Origin: Haplosporangium gracile
Taxonomy: Eukaryota > Mortierellomycota > Mortierellomycetes > Mortierellales > Mortierellaceae
Direction of reading: 5' to 3'
DNA: 19,250 bases
Assembly: GCA_015499985.1 (NCBI GenBank)
Contig: JAAAUF010000031.1
Coordinates: 76,297-95,546 of the forward strand
Shown here: positions 1 through 9,689 of the stretch, one piece after another
Layout: each line of letters begins with the position of its first letter
Position numbering within the stretch: position 1 is the first letter of the stretch
Notes under the pieces: generated by a model
What the model was told of the DNA's origin: nothing
Databases searched by the model: none
What the model saw: only the letters and a program-made list of their open reading frames with translations
Made by a program: the position numbers and the translations under genes

Positions 1-410
1 TTTTTTTTTTTTTTTTATTGTTATTGTCAATGATGCTTCTTCTGCCAAAGTGAACAAATCGAGGGAGAGAAGAAGAATATCGACGATCTGTCAGCATGAG
101 TCGATTTGCCATGCTCAAGGGTCACGTGTGGCTAGCCTCTGATTGGACCGTCTGTATTTTTGAGTGCGATGTGCGGGCAGCGAACACAAACAACGGAGTA
201 CATAAAGCACGCCTTCGTTCGTCCAACAGATCTCTTTTTTTCTTTTGTTTCCTTTCATTCATCGACACTTCACACCCTCTGCGCGAAAAGGATCTTTACA
301 GGAGACGCATTCAACCACCACGATAAAAAGGGATATACTTTTTCTTGGGCAAGGAACCACAACAGAAACAGCAACAACAACATCAACAACAAAGAACAAC
401 ACTCACAGTC
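1..410 (+). promoter_or_regulatory. Promoter and 5' leader region of the methionyl-tRNA synthetase gene
   Basis: No convincing coding sequence lies here. The window opens with a run of 16 T. A CACGTG E-box is at 123-128 and an ATTGG (inverted CCAAT box) at 142-146, 265-290 bp before the start codon. From about 230 the plus strand turns T/C-rich, and then A/C-rich with CAA repeats just before the ATG, which looks like a fungal 5' leader. Small ORFs beginning at 96, 160 and 245 have no recognisable protein content. The transcription start is not visible, and the binding-site calls rest on sequence matches alone. Confidence 0.5.
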
Positions 411-3152
411 ATGTCGACACCCGCAACCATCAAGGCTGGCATCGCCATGCCTCCTAAGAACCCCAACAAGTAAGCTTCTTTTCCTCTTCACTCTCTCTTT
501 CTCTTTGTTGTATCATGGCCAACACTAGGAGCAACGTGAATAGGAGTCTACGCGTGCATTGGTCGAGATAGGCTTTTTCGTATTGAACTTGACACTAACT
601 CGCTGTGCTTTCTTTTTTTTTTTTTTTTTTTGTACTTTTTTCCTAGGGTGCCAATCCCCGGCGAGCGCAACGTGTTGATCACCTCGGCCTTGCCCTATGT
701 CAACAATGTGCCTCACTTGGGAAACATTATCGGATCCACTCTCTCTGCTGATGTCTACGCCAGGTAATAACGGCTTTTTCTCATTTTACATGCTGAGCTT
801 GCTGTTGTTTCATTATGATTTTGCCATTCGAAACTACAGGAACAAGTTCGTCACCTTATACAAATCACTAATAATCATCGGTGAATTCATTTATGAACCA
901 ACCAATAGGTACCAGCGAGTCCGCAACATCAACGCCTTGTACATCTGCGGAACCGACGAATACGGGACTGCGACCGAGACCAAAGCCCTGGCGGACGGCG
1001 TGACATGCCAAGAACTGTGCGACAAGTACTATCCTATCCACAAGCAGTGTTACGAATGGATGGAGATTGATTTCGACAAGTTTGGACGTACTACGACCGA
1101 GGAACAGACCAAGATTGCGCAGGACATCTTTATGAGGCTGTATGAGCGTGATCTGTTGGTCGAGGATTCTATGCTCCAGCTTTACTGCAGTCAGTGCGAC
1201 AGGTATACCTTAGGGCATTTTTTTTTGTTTGGGTTGAGAGGATATGGTGTTGTTGATGAGGGGTGGATGAAGGAGGACTTTTTGACTAAGTTATTACGAT
1301 GATTGATGTGTTTTTTTAGATACCTTGCTGACCGTTTCGTTGAGGGAACTTGCCCCAAGTGCAACTACGATGTAAGTCTTGTCTTTCATTTTTGCTTTTG
1401 TTTCTTTTCGCAAGCCGCATAAGCATATTTGTATAGAAAAACGAACCGTGTACCGCACAATACGGGTCATGTGTGAGAAAATTACGCGTCCATGCACACA
1501 AAGCAAACTCACCTCCACATTGCGCCATTTCCTCTCTTTTTTTCTTTTACCTACAAATAGGATGCCCGTGGAGATCAGTGTGATCAGTGCGGCTCCCTCC
1601 TGAACGCAACAGACCTCGTCAACCCCCGCTGCAAACTGGACGGAAACCGCCCCGTCCAGAAGGAGTCAAGACATCTCTTCCTCGATCTGGGCAAACTCCA
1701 GTCCGAGTGTGAGGCTTGGTACGAGAAGGCCTCGGCCGAGGGCTCCTGGTCCAATAACGGAAAGGTCATCACTCAGTCCTGGTTCAAGGAGGGACTTAGG
1801 TTGCGTTGTATTACCCGTGACTTGAAGTGGGGTACCCCTGTCCCACTCCCCGGTTGGGAGGGGAAGGTGTTTTATGTCTGGTTTGATGCCCCCATCGGTT
1901 ACCCTTCGATCACGGCTACTTATACCAAGGACTGGGAGAAGTGGTGGAAGAACCCTGAGGATGTCAAGCTGTACCAGTTCATGGGCAAGGATAATGTGCC
2001 CTTCCACACTGTTATTTTCCCCAGTTCGCTGATTGGTACTGGCGAGAAGTGGACTCTCCTCAACACCCTCAGCACCACTGGTACGTTTGGAGCTCTTTTT
2101 TATTTTCGTGCAGTTGACTTAATGTAATTTCGTTAGTGGGCATAACGAACGTTTACTCACCTCGCTTTTTTGTAATGATTAATGACAATATAGAGTATTT
2201 GCAGTATGAGACGGGCAAGTTCTCAAAGTCGCGTGGCGTTGGCATTTTTGGCAACAACGTCCAAGAGACCGGCGTTCCTCCCTCGGTCTGGCGTTACTAC
2301 CTTCTCTCGAACCGTCCCGAGACTAACGACTCCCAGTACCTCTGGAAGGATTTCATTGCCCGTAACAACAACGAGTTGCTCGCCAACCTGGGCAACTTTG
2401 TCAACCGTGTCATCAAATTCGTTAACGCTAAGTACGACTCTCACGTCCCTACCCTCGACGCTGCCGCCGCCCCTGCCACCGAGTCGGATGAGAAGTTGGT
2501 CCGGGAGGTGAACGAGAAGCTGAAGCTTTATGTTGAGGCTTTGGACGATGTCAAGATCCGTGAGGGTTTGCGTTTGGCCATGGAGATTTCTGCACTTGGA
2601 AACGTCTACCTCCAGGAGAACAAGATTGATAACGCCTTATTCGCGGACCACCGCGCTCGTTGTGATCGTGTGGTCATCACGGCCTTGAACTTGATCTACC
2701 TCTTGTCGGCGATCTTGTTCCCCTACATGCCTTCGACTTCGGAATCCATCGCTCGTCAGTTGAACGCCCCTGTCCGTCTCTTACCCGAGTCTTTTACTGT
2801 TGACTCGATCCTCCCCGGACATGTCATCAACAAGGCCGAGTACCTCTTCAAGCGCATCGATGAGAAGCAGGAGGATATCTGGAGGGCCAAGTATGGTGGT
2901 AACGGCTCCGAGCCCGCGGCCGATGAGAAGAAGAAGAAGAAGAAGCCTACCAAGGCCGCTCCTGCTCCTGTCTTCAAGGGCGAGAAGCCTGCGGAAGTTG
3001 TCGAGTTGGAAAAGAAGATTGAGGAACAGGGTGCCAAGGTCAGGGAATTGAAGACTGCCAAGGCTGACGCTGCTGCTGTCCAGAGCGAAGTGTCGGCGCT
3101 TTTGGGACTCAAGAAGGATCTTGCTGACTTGTTCGCCAAGCTCACCGTGTAA
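411..3152 (+). CDS. MES1: Cytosolic methionyl-tRNA synthetase with C-terminal WHEP domain (6 exons, 666 aa)
   Basis: This class I synthetase charges tRNA-Met with methionine using ATP, releasing AMP and pyrophosphate. Exons are 411-469, 647-763, 909-1202, 1320-1371, 1561-2080 and 2194-3152 (2001 nt in total, in frame throughout). The HIGH motif appears as HLGN at residues 43-46. The zinc-knuckle cysteines are C152/C155, C168/C171 and C181/C184. The KMSKS loop appears as KFSKS at 356-360. The helical anticodon-binding domain follows (about 380-560). A lysine-rich linker with a run of six K (about 588-610) leads to residues 616-661, which match a WHEP tRNA-binding domain ([16 protein letters not shown], then LLGLKKDL). 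The first ATG has G at -3; M13 is a possible second start. There is no GST-like N-terminal domain, unlike yeast Mes1 (751 aa), and no mitochondrial presequence is evident, so the cytosol is likely. Intron 2 has a competing in-frame acceptor at 838-839. Confidence 0.95.
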
Positions 3153-3483
3153 GATGTCTCTTTAATTTGACGATATCGTGGTTTTCTTTTGCCATAGTAA
3201 AACAGCGGTTAGATAACCTTCATTCGCAAAAAACAAGTGTTTGTTTTTCTAATTTTCATTCCTCTTCTTCGTTACACATCAATCATAAAAACAAAAAATA
3301 AAATAAAGTAAAACATGGCATAGTTGGGAAAAAAATAGTTTTGTTTATGGATTTTGCTTTATGCTCTCTTGCTCAGATTATTTGCTACTCATTTTTTTTT
3401 TTTAGGCCACTACTCAAACGCGAGAGAATGCCACAAAGATGAGCACCAAAGACCTGATTTTTTTTTTCATTCCTTGCGCCTCT
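3153..3483. other. Convergent intergenic region between the MetRS and RPN10 genes
   Basis: The two genes point at each other, with 331 bp between their stop codons. The stretch is A/T-rich, with poly-A and poly-T runs, and must hold the 3' UTRs and polyadenylation regions of both genes. No ORF with recognisable content is present. The 97-codon plus-strand ORF that begins at 3439 runs into the antisense of the RPN10 last exon. Confidence 0.6.
3297..3307 (+). terminator. Putative polyadenylation signal of the MetRS gene
   Basis: Two overlapping AATAAA hexamers (3297-3302 and 3302-3307) lie about 145 bp after the MetRS stop codon. Fungal polyadenylation sites are loosely defined, so this is a likely candidate rather than a proven site. 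Confidence 0.4.
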
Positions 3484-5432
3484 TTACTTGTTCTCATCCT
3501 CCTTCTTCTTAGCCTCCTCATCCTTCTTCTTCTTGGCCTCCTCCTCGGCAGAGTTGGCAGAGGACGAGAAGCCCTGGAGGACGTTCTGGATACGAGGGTC
3601 GTTGGTGTCGACGCCCGACAGCGAGCCCAGAACAGAGTTCATGAAATCCGGATCCTGCATCGCCTCGTCAAAGTCTCCTCCTGCTCCCGCTGCGGGTTGG
3701 GTTGTAGAAGAATTGTTGTTATCGGACATTGACATCTGGATCGCCCGCTGCATTTCCTGTTCTTCTGTCAGACCCTCCATATCGTGGTCGCCCTATTATT
3801 ATGAGTGTGAAATTCATTAGAACATGGGGCTTTGGATTGTTAATGAAAATGAAGAAAATGATACAAAAAGCCCAAAGGCCTTGATAATGCAAAGAAAAAA
3901 GAAAAAGATAGCAAAAAGAGACTTACGTCGCCTTGTGATGAGGCAAGGGCCTGGGCCAACAAATCATCTTCAACAGCTCCTCCTGCAACCGCAGCAGCAA
4001 CGCCACCCTCAGCCTTAGCAGCTCCCTCCTCAACCTTAGGAGCACCACCAGAAGCAGCCTCCTGCCTCGCACGTTCCTCCTCCAACGAGATCCTGAGGGC
4101 AAGCGCCAATTCAGGGTCAAGGTTAGGGTCAACGCCAAACTCGTAGGATCCACCACCGCTCGAGACAAAGGCGGGTGCAGTGCCATCTTCTCCTGCCACG
4201 ATTGCCGAACTAACGAGGATATCACTCAACAGATGAGGGCCTGGTGGGACTGTCACCAAGTTGCTAATTCGTCGTAACAAACAGAAACATTGAAAAATGT
4301 TTAGTTACACAGTTCAAAACAGGGCACTCGCTTGATTCACACAGCTACAGCAAAGAAACCCCCCCACGCACAAAATAATAACGAGAAGACACGAACCTGT
4401 TATCGTTGTTGTTGACGGCGGCGACAAAGGCCTCGAGCTTGGTGGTGTTCTCTGCCTCCTCTCCAAAGTTAATCACGTCGACGGCAATGTTGTTCTTCTT
4501 TAGTTTCTTGGCCAGCTTCACGAGCGTCTTCTCGTCCTCCTCTACGGGACTGCCCACAAACACAATAATCCGCTGTCTCTGGTTCTTGTTCTGACGATGT
4601 TTCAACGCCAGCTATTTTGGTCACGAACACGTAAAAGGGGAGAAAGTATTTTTAGTATGAAGGGTGTGGGAGAGAAAAAAAAAAAAAAAAACATGGTAGG
4701 TGGAGGACGAAACATGAATGCGAGTCAAGAGTCAGATTTTGTACCTGAGCAATCTGGACACTGGTGCTGAATGAGACCTGGCCTCCGATGGCGACGTTAT
4801 GCAGGGCCGTTAAGATCTTGCCAATATCCGCTGTGAATGTCACCAGTACCTTGGGACTATTATCAGTAACATACAAAACAAAAAATGTCAGTCCACTTGC
4901 ATCATTCGCCAACCGATTTTAGATCCAAAGCCGCAGTCCAGAGACAAAAGAACATGTAAACAAGGAAGGAAGGTTACCTCTTGCCGGCCATAGTCATCAA
5001 ACTGACAGTGTTCTCGGGGTTGGATTGGGTCTTGGCGCCAAAGATCAGGTTGACGGCATCTGCCTGAGCCTCCAAACGCGTAGGGGTGTAATCACCACTA
5101 TTTCATAGAACGAAGTGACAACAGGGGTGTTGTTAATTGAATGTCCTTTTCATAAGAGATCAAGAGTTGGAAGGGCGAAGTAACAGAGACAAGTTAACTG
5201 CGGTATTGTAAGGAACGTACTTTCTCATCCATTCAGAGTTATCCAACCTATAGCAAGTAAGAAAGCGAACAAGACGGAAAAAAAAGGCGTTAGATTCGGT
5301 GGTGCTGCAGTGTAACGACGTGTCAAAACGCGTCAAGGAGCCTTTATCCAACGGCTGCTGCAGTATCCTTTGTCGAAACAAGTCAAGAGAAAGTTTTCTT
5401 GCGTACACCAAGATAGAAGCCTCCAGGACCAT
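3484..5432 (-). CDS. RPN10: 26S proteasome regulatory subunit Rpn10/S5a, ubiquitin receptor (7 exons, 381 aa)
   Basis: Rpn10 is a ubiquitin receptor of the 19S regulatory particle and helps hold lid and base together through its vWA domain. In transcript order the exons are 5407-5432, 5221-5247, 4978-5097, 4745-4856, 4397-4611, 3927-4263 and 3484-3792 (1146 nt, in frame). The vWA domain covers about residues 1-190, with the family hallmarks DNSEWMRNGDYTPTR at 11-25, a later [20 protein letters not shown] and the core [23 protein letters not shown]1 is at about 215-235 ([17 protein letters not shown]222 and S226). UIM2 is at about 288-303 ([16 protein letters not shown]296 and S300). An Ala/Gly/Glu-rich linker joins them, and the tail is rich in E and K. 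The length and the two UIMs resemble human S5a (377 aa) more than yeast Rpn10 (268 aa, one UIM). The start ATG has A at -3. The first two coding exons are only 26 and 27 nt. Confidence 0.95.
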
Positions 5433-5805
5433 ATTGCTTGTATGTCTGTTGTGTGTAAGTGGCGAGGTGAGTGTGTGTGGTGGTGCGTTCCTTGCAGTTA
5501 CGTGTGGTGGTGTCTAGTGGGGTTTTCGCCTGATAAACTCTTGCTGCTGAGGTTTTCCTGCTTCTTGGTCTGTTGTTTGTGTCTCCTTGAAGGCGTTTCG
5601 TCGATGAGTTGTGTTGTCGTGGTTGAGGTTGATGGATGTTTCAATAGAAGAAGAAGAATAAAAAAAAAAAGAAGTTGATGCGACCACTTCGCATGTACAA
5701 AAACGAGAGGCCTTTCGCCGAACCAGAAACGAGGGGACTGCACAAAGGCTCAAGAACACGTAAGGTGCGCAAAATTTGTAGCCTACGCACCCCGTAGCAT
5801 TACTT

Positions 5806-5833
5806 TGACGTCATAGTGCGTGTTCATCACGTG
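5806..5833. promoter_or_regulatory. CRE palindrome and E-box cluster upstream of RPN10
   Basis: A perfect TGACGTCA (CRE/ATF bZIP palindrome) lies at 5806-5813 and a perfect CACGTG E-box at 5828-5833. Both are about 375-400 bp upstream of the RPN10 start codon, with 14 bp between them. Both are palindromic, so strand cannot be assigned. Binding by a bZIP factor and a bHLH factor is inferred from the motifs alone. Confidence 0.4.
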
Positions 5834-6161
5834 CAGTGACATTTCAGCTGGCCTTCCCCTCTTGTCACAGAAGCGACATCAGAACAATACCGAAATAAGA
5901 TAGAACTCAGTAACACTTTCTATCTTATGCACTTATTGATGTGGTCCCAAAAGCTGTTCCTTTCCTTCAAGCTTCATTGGCAGACTGTTAGAACTTAGAA
6001 GACAATCCAACAATCAGAAGATCTCGCCTTGACACGTGCCGTGGATTAAGGAAGGACGATCGCTGTATGGCGAGTCGTTGTTTTTCGATGATGTGCTTTC
6101 TTCCGTCAATTGTTGAGGTTGACCATGTTGCTGAACATAGATTTTTCATGTTTGGATATGG

Positions 6162-6167
6162 TTTATT
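6162..6167 (-). terminator. Putative polyadenylation signal of IPP1
   Basis: A perfect AATAAA on the minus strand lies 41 bp after the IPP1 stop codon, at a plausible distance for 3' end formation. Confidence 0.45.
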
Positions 6168-6207
6168 TTGTTCAAAAAAGTAAGGAAGATAAAGGAGGAA
6201 CCGATAT

Positions 6208-7950
6208 TTACAAGTTGCTGGTTCCAGAGATGAAGAACCACTTGTCGACCGAGGGGTCGATGGGGGCAGCGGGCTTGGCAGCAGCGGCGGGGATGTTCTT
6301 GACAACCTCGTCCTCGGCACTAATGAGGTAAGGGCTTCCCTGAACAGAGACGTTGCTCCTAAAAACGATTGGAAGTAACACGCGAGAAGAGAATGAGTTA
6401 AACGATCTTACAAACATAATGCGCGTCATGTATACCATGCGGCCAATTGAACTAACAAAGAGTAAAGGAAAAACTTACACCTGGATATCGTAAGTCTCAG
6501 CCTTGGAGGGGACCTCACCCTTGATGAGGCGCTCCCAGGTCTCGTGGGTCTCCTTAACAATGTCCAAAGCGTACTTCTTGTTCTTGGCCTCGCCAGAGAA
6601 AGCAAACTGGTTCTCGGGCTTGCCATCGGGGATCTTGTAGATGCGGAACCACTCGTTGGTGGCACGGATAAAGCCAGGGAGGTGACGCTCAACGTCCTCA
6701 ATGTCGTTCAACTTGTTGGCAAGGGGATCGGTGATATCAATGACAATGACCTTCCAGTCAGTCTCACCTATTCAATATGTTCATTGTCATATGAAATGGA
6801 TAAGATAAGGTGTATGAAGGGAAGAGATATTAAAAATAGGTTAACATCCAATGCTCAGAGCTAAACAATTATGTCTTTGAACCAACTCGAAGCTCCGACA
6901 TTCGTTTTTCGAGTATTGGGTTCGAGCAGTCCAGTCTCCAGTCCAATTGAATTCTATGTCTTTTTCTCCTGAATGGGGCAGTGGGGCTTGAAGGGACAGG
7001 CGACACGCGTGTCGACTTTATCGTGTACTTTCCGTGCTACTGCTCTTGCTGATGTTGGTGTCCTCGAGCGAAGGATGAGAGGGAAGGGGAGGAAGGTGAT
7101 AAAGGAAAAGAAACACGTACCCTCGTCGAGAAGAGCCATGACACCGAGGACCTTGACCTGCTTGATCTGACCGGTGTAGCCGACCTGCTCACCAATCTCA
7201 CAGACATCCAAAGGATCGTTGTCACCGCGAGCCTTGGTCTCGGGGTGGGACTGAGTGGGATCCTCCCAGGTCTATTATGTAGTAAAACATGTAGGAAAAA
7301 AAAAAGAAAAATAGCGATGAGCAACGAATGCCAACGAGCGTGAGAAACTGATAACCTCAACGACACACAAAAAGAAAGATCCTCATTGCGTAATTCCTGC
7401 ATAAAACACCCAGCCGCCCCCCTTTTTCCCTTCTCCAGCTAGTGCAGATATCATGTTATCCATCCCTATGATGACGCCTCAACCGAAATGAAGAGGAGAG
7501 AGACGTACCTGGGGAAGAGCACCATAGTTCCAGATGTAACCGTGGTGGGGGAAGCAGTTGCGGACAAAGCGGAGCTTGCCCTTCTTGACGTCCTGCTTGA
7601 TAGGGTTGAAGGGCTCGTCCTTGGAGATCTCGAGCTTGGCGTTGGACCAGCGGGGGATCTCGACAATCATGTTGAAGATGTTGTTGGCCTTATCGGCGTA
7701 CAGAGGGACATCGTGGAAGGCCGAGACGGGGGCACCGTTGCGCTCTATATGTTCGTTTATGTTCACGTGAAGGAAAGGGTATGAGTGAGATGAGGAATGA
7801 GTAAAAAGTCCGTTTGCTGCGTTTTCGTGATGGCGAACAAAAAAAGTAAGAAGATAAATAAAGAAAAAAAGTAAGAGAAAAGTTACCGATAAAGACGCGA
7901 TGTTCGAGGGTGTTGGGGGCGCCGACGACGCGGGTGGTGAATTCAGACAT
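6208..7950 (-). CDS. IPP1: Soluble inorganic pyrophosphatase, family I (5 exons, 296 aa)
   Basis: This enzyme hydrolyses pyrophosphate to two phosphates and so pulls forward reactions such as tRNA charging and nucleotide polymerisation. It is expected to be cytosolic and metal (Mg2+) dependent. In transcript order the exons are 7887-7950, 7509-7744, 7121-7271, 6479-6767 and 6208-6358 (891 nt, in frame). The family signature DNDPLDV gives the metal-binding aspartates D117, D119 and D122. D149 and D154 (LLDEGETDWKV) match yeast D147 and D152. Other strongly conserved blocks are [34 protein letters not shown] and [19 protein letters not shown]. The end, DKWFFISG, is also typical. The length is close to yeast IPP1 (287 aa). 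The start ATG has A at -3. The largest intron (6768-7120, 353 bp) falls inside the codon for G151, between D149 and D154. The exon 4 donor has two candidate GT sites, and only the second (GTAAGT) keeps frame. Confidence 0.96.
7001..7014. repeat. 14-bp perfect palindrome in the long IPP1 intron
   Basis: CGACACGCGTGTCG equals its own reverse complement and has ACGCGT (an MCB-type or MluI core) at its centre. It lies in the 353-bp intron between IPP1 exons 3 and 4. It could be a protein-binding site or chance; no function can be read from it. Confidence 0.6.
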
Positions 7951-8352
7951 GATTGTGTAAGGAAGTGTGAAGGGGAGGGAGTGAAGAGAAAAGAAAAGAA
8001 AAGAAATAAAAAGTTAGCCTCAGTCCCTTTTTATTTCTCAGGCCCAGGGTCACGCTCGATTCTGATGAACAATTGAAATCAACTCTCAAAATCCAATCAG
8101 AAGCAGTCACTTTAGGCACAGAAGCGTGAAAAATGTCGCCACCGAAGGTGATTGATCGTTCCTGGATAAAGGACAAACGGAAGCAACTCTAACTGAAGCA
8201 ACACAACAACCCTGTTGGAAAGAAAAACACGAGCAAAAATATTCGCCATCCTTCATGGACTCCAGATGGAACAAAGAGGCAACTGAAAAAGAAAAAAGGG
8301 AAAGACGAGAAGCATCCTGTATTTGACTACTTATCTCCATCTGCAGAGTCAT
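7951..8352 (-). promoter_or_regulatory. IPP1 upstream region and leader
   Basis: Just upstream of the IPP1 ATG the minus strand is pyrimidine-rich, including a short TTTTC pentamer repeat (about 7988-8003), as expected of a fungal leader. A CCAAT box reads on the plus strand at 8093-8097, about 145 bp from the ATG. Two minus-strand ORFs (7943-8176 and 8107-8352) have translations without family resemblance and are not called as genes. Confidence 0.4.
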
Positions 8353-9689
8353 CTCAAACGTCGGAACGTTTAACGCTTATACACATCAACAACGACGACC
8401 GGCCTTATTGAAAGCATTGATTAAATCTCGGTAAAGAGCGTTGGCGTACGGTGGTACTAATACTAAAACACCTTCAAACAAGGTGTGGTGGCCCTGGCGT
8501 CACGTCGCGTCTGGCCAGAATGCAAGGTATATCAAAGAGATGGAACAACAACCCTTAAACGCCAATGTCTACTTCCTTGCTGTTTAATGACCCAAGTTTA
8601 CGTTACAACAGGTGTCTTTGGCGATGCTCGGGACTAGAAGACCTATGTGGATGAAAGCGTTGTGAGCGATGAATGTCCGAGCAATGCATCAGGTGCACTG
8701 ACATGGGTCACTCATAGACCAACAGGAAGATAAGTGCAATATACTTAATGATTATGGACGCAATTTTGTTCAAGTTGTCTGTTGAGTTTCTATCACTCTT
8801 TTTCACCACAGACAGATGTACTTTAGTCTTTGTATGATTGTTCAATAGGTATGTACTGTATATATGTCCGAAGTCGGTGCTTCACCATCTCTCCGACTTT
8901 TTGACAAGGGTCCCGGTTCAAATCAAAGTCAAAAGACATGAAATGGGAGGCAGCGATCAGAGATCATCCTTCGCAGCATATTATGACTAAGGAAACGTCC
9001 ATTATTGATGTGATCGACTGAAACCGTTTCTAAACTAGATATGGATATGTCTCAAACAGTGATCAAACGATCCTGTTGGCCAGGCGTTGCATCACTCCGT
9101 GCCTGGATTCTTGGTGGCGCAACATCCACTCTGTATTACTAGGCAGAGATTGTCAAGGGCTTGTCTCCTGGTTACTATTATTGATCTCAACATAGCTGTG
9201 CAAAGGAAGGGAGAGCGAGAGGAAAGCCGGTCATGGCTCGCATAGTGTTACAATGAGAGCAAGGAGATATTGAAGAGACATTAAGACCGTGAGGTCAAGT
9301 AATAATCACCCTGTGGGCTCATCATCGTTCTCTCACACACTCTCTCCTTTTCTTCTTTATTCTTTCCCCTCTCTTTCCTTCCTGAACTAACGGACACATG
9401 GGAGTGAAAGAACATAACAGTACAGGACAGTCTAAATCCCACATGGGGTTATTGGCCTGAGAAGAAATAAACAAGCATCCCCTGCCCACTGCCAAGCATG
9501 TGCTCATGGGTCCCCACCTGTCTTCTTGCTGGTGTCTGTGCATCTTGTTTTACTTTCAGCCAGCCAATCGTCATTGCCCCAAAAAAGAAATAACACGGCG
9601 AGAGAGTCGACTCTCCACTGCTGACCTGTTTCCATGCCTTGATGTTTAGTAAACTGTCTGTGGCAGGAATGCATAGCCTCTTTGTCCTT
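8353..9689. other. Gene-poor intergenic stretch
   Basis: From 8353 to 9321 neither strand has an ORF of 60 codons or more. The two minus-strand ORFs at 9322-9543 and 9504-9698 have no recognisable motifs. I found no terminal inverted repeats, no target-site duplications, and no transposase or reverse-transcriptase fragments. A hairpin-capable GTCGG...CCGAC segment at about 8872-8897 is followed by a GGTTCAAATC (8915-8924), but the parts do not fold as a tRNA. Base composition is more balanced here than in the flanking CT-rich DNA. Confidence 0.5.

Larger units (their letters stand above)
5433..6207. other. Intergenic region: RPN10 promoter/leader and IPP1 3' flank
   Basis: RPN10 and IPP1 run in the same direction here, so this 775-bp stretch carries the upstream region of RPN10 and the 3' UTR of IPP1. 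On the minus strand the part nearest RPN10 holds a poly-T and TTC-repeat tract (about 5650-5670) typical of fungal leaders. Short ORFs on both strands (for example 5498-5743 minus and 5370-5678 plus) have low-complexity translations and no family resemblance. I see no separate gene. Confidence 0.55.

Noticed and set aside
5763..5775. GGTGCGCAAA as a proteasome-associated control element upstream of RPN10
   Set aside because: It differs from GGTGGCAAA by an inserted base and a changed order, so it is not a credible match.
6910..6935. GGGTTCGAGCAGTCC, B-box-like, in the IPP1 intron
   Set aside because: The T-stem bases do not pair and there is no cloverleaf around it.
6768..7120. Box C/D snoRNA inside the 353-bp IPP1 intron
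   Set aside because: No RTGATGA box C was found on the transcribed strand in the part read by eye.
8872..8930. tRNA-like stretch with GGTTCAAATC resembling a B box and a GTCGG/CCGAC hairpin
   Set aside because: The bases flanking the would-be T loop do not pair, no acceptor stem can be formed, and no A box lies at the right distance.
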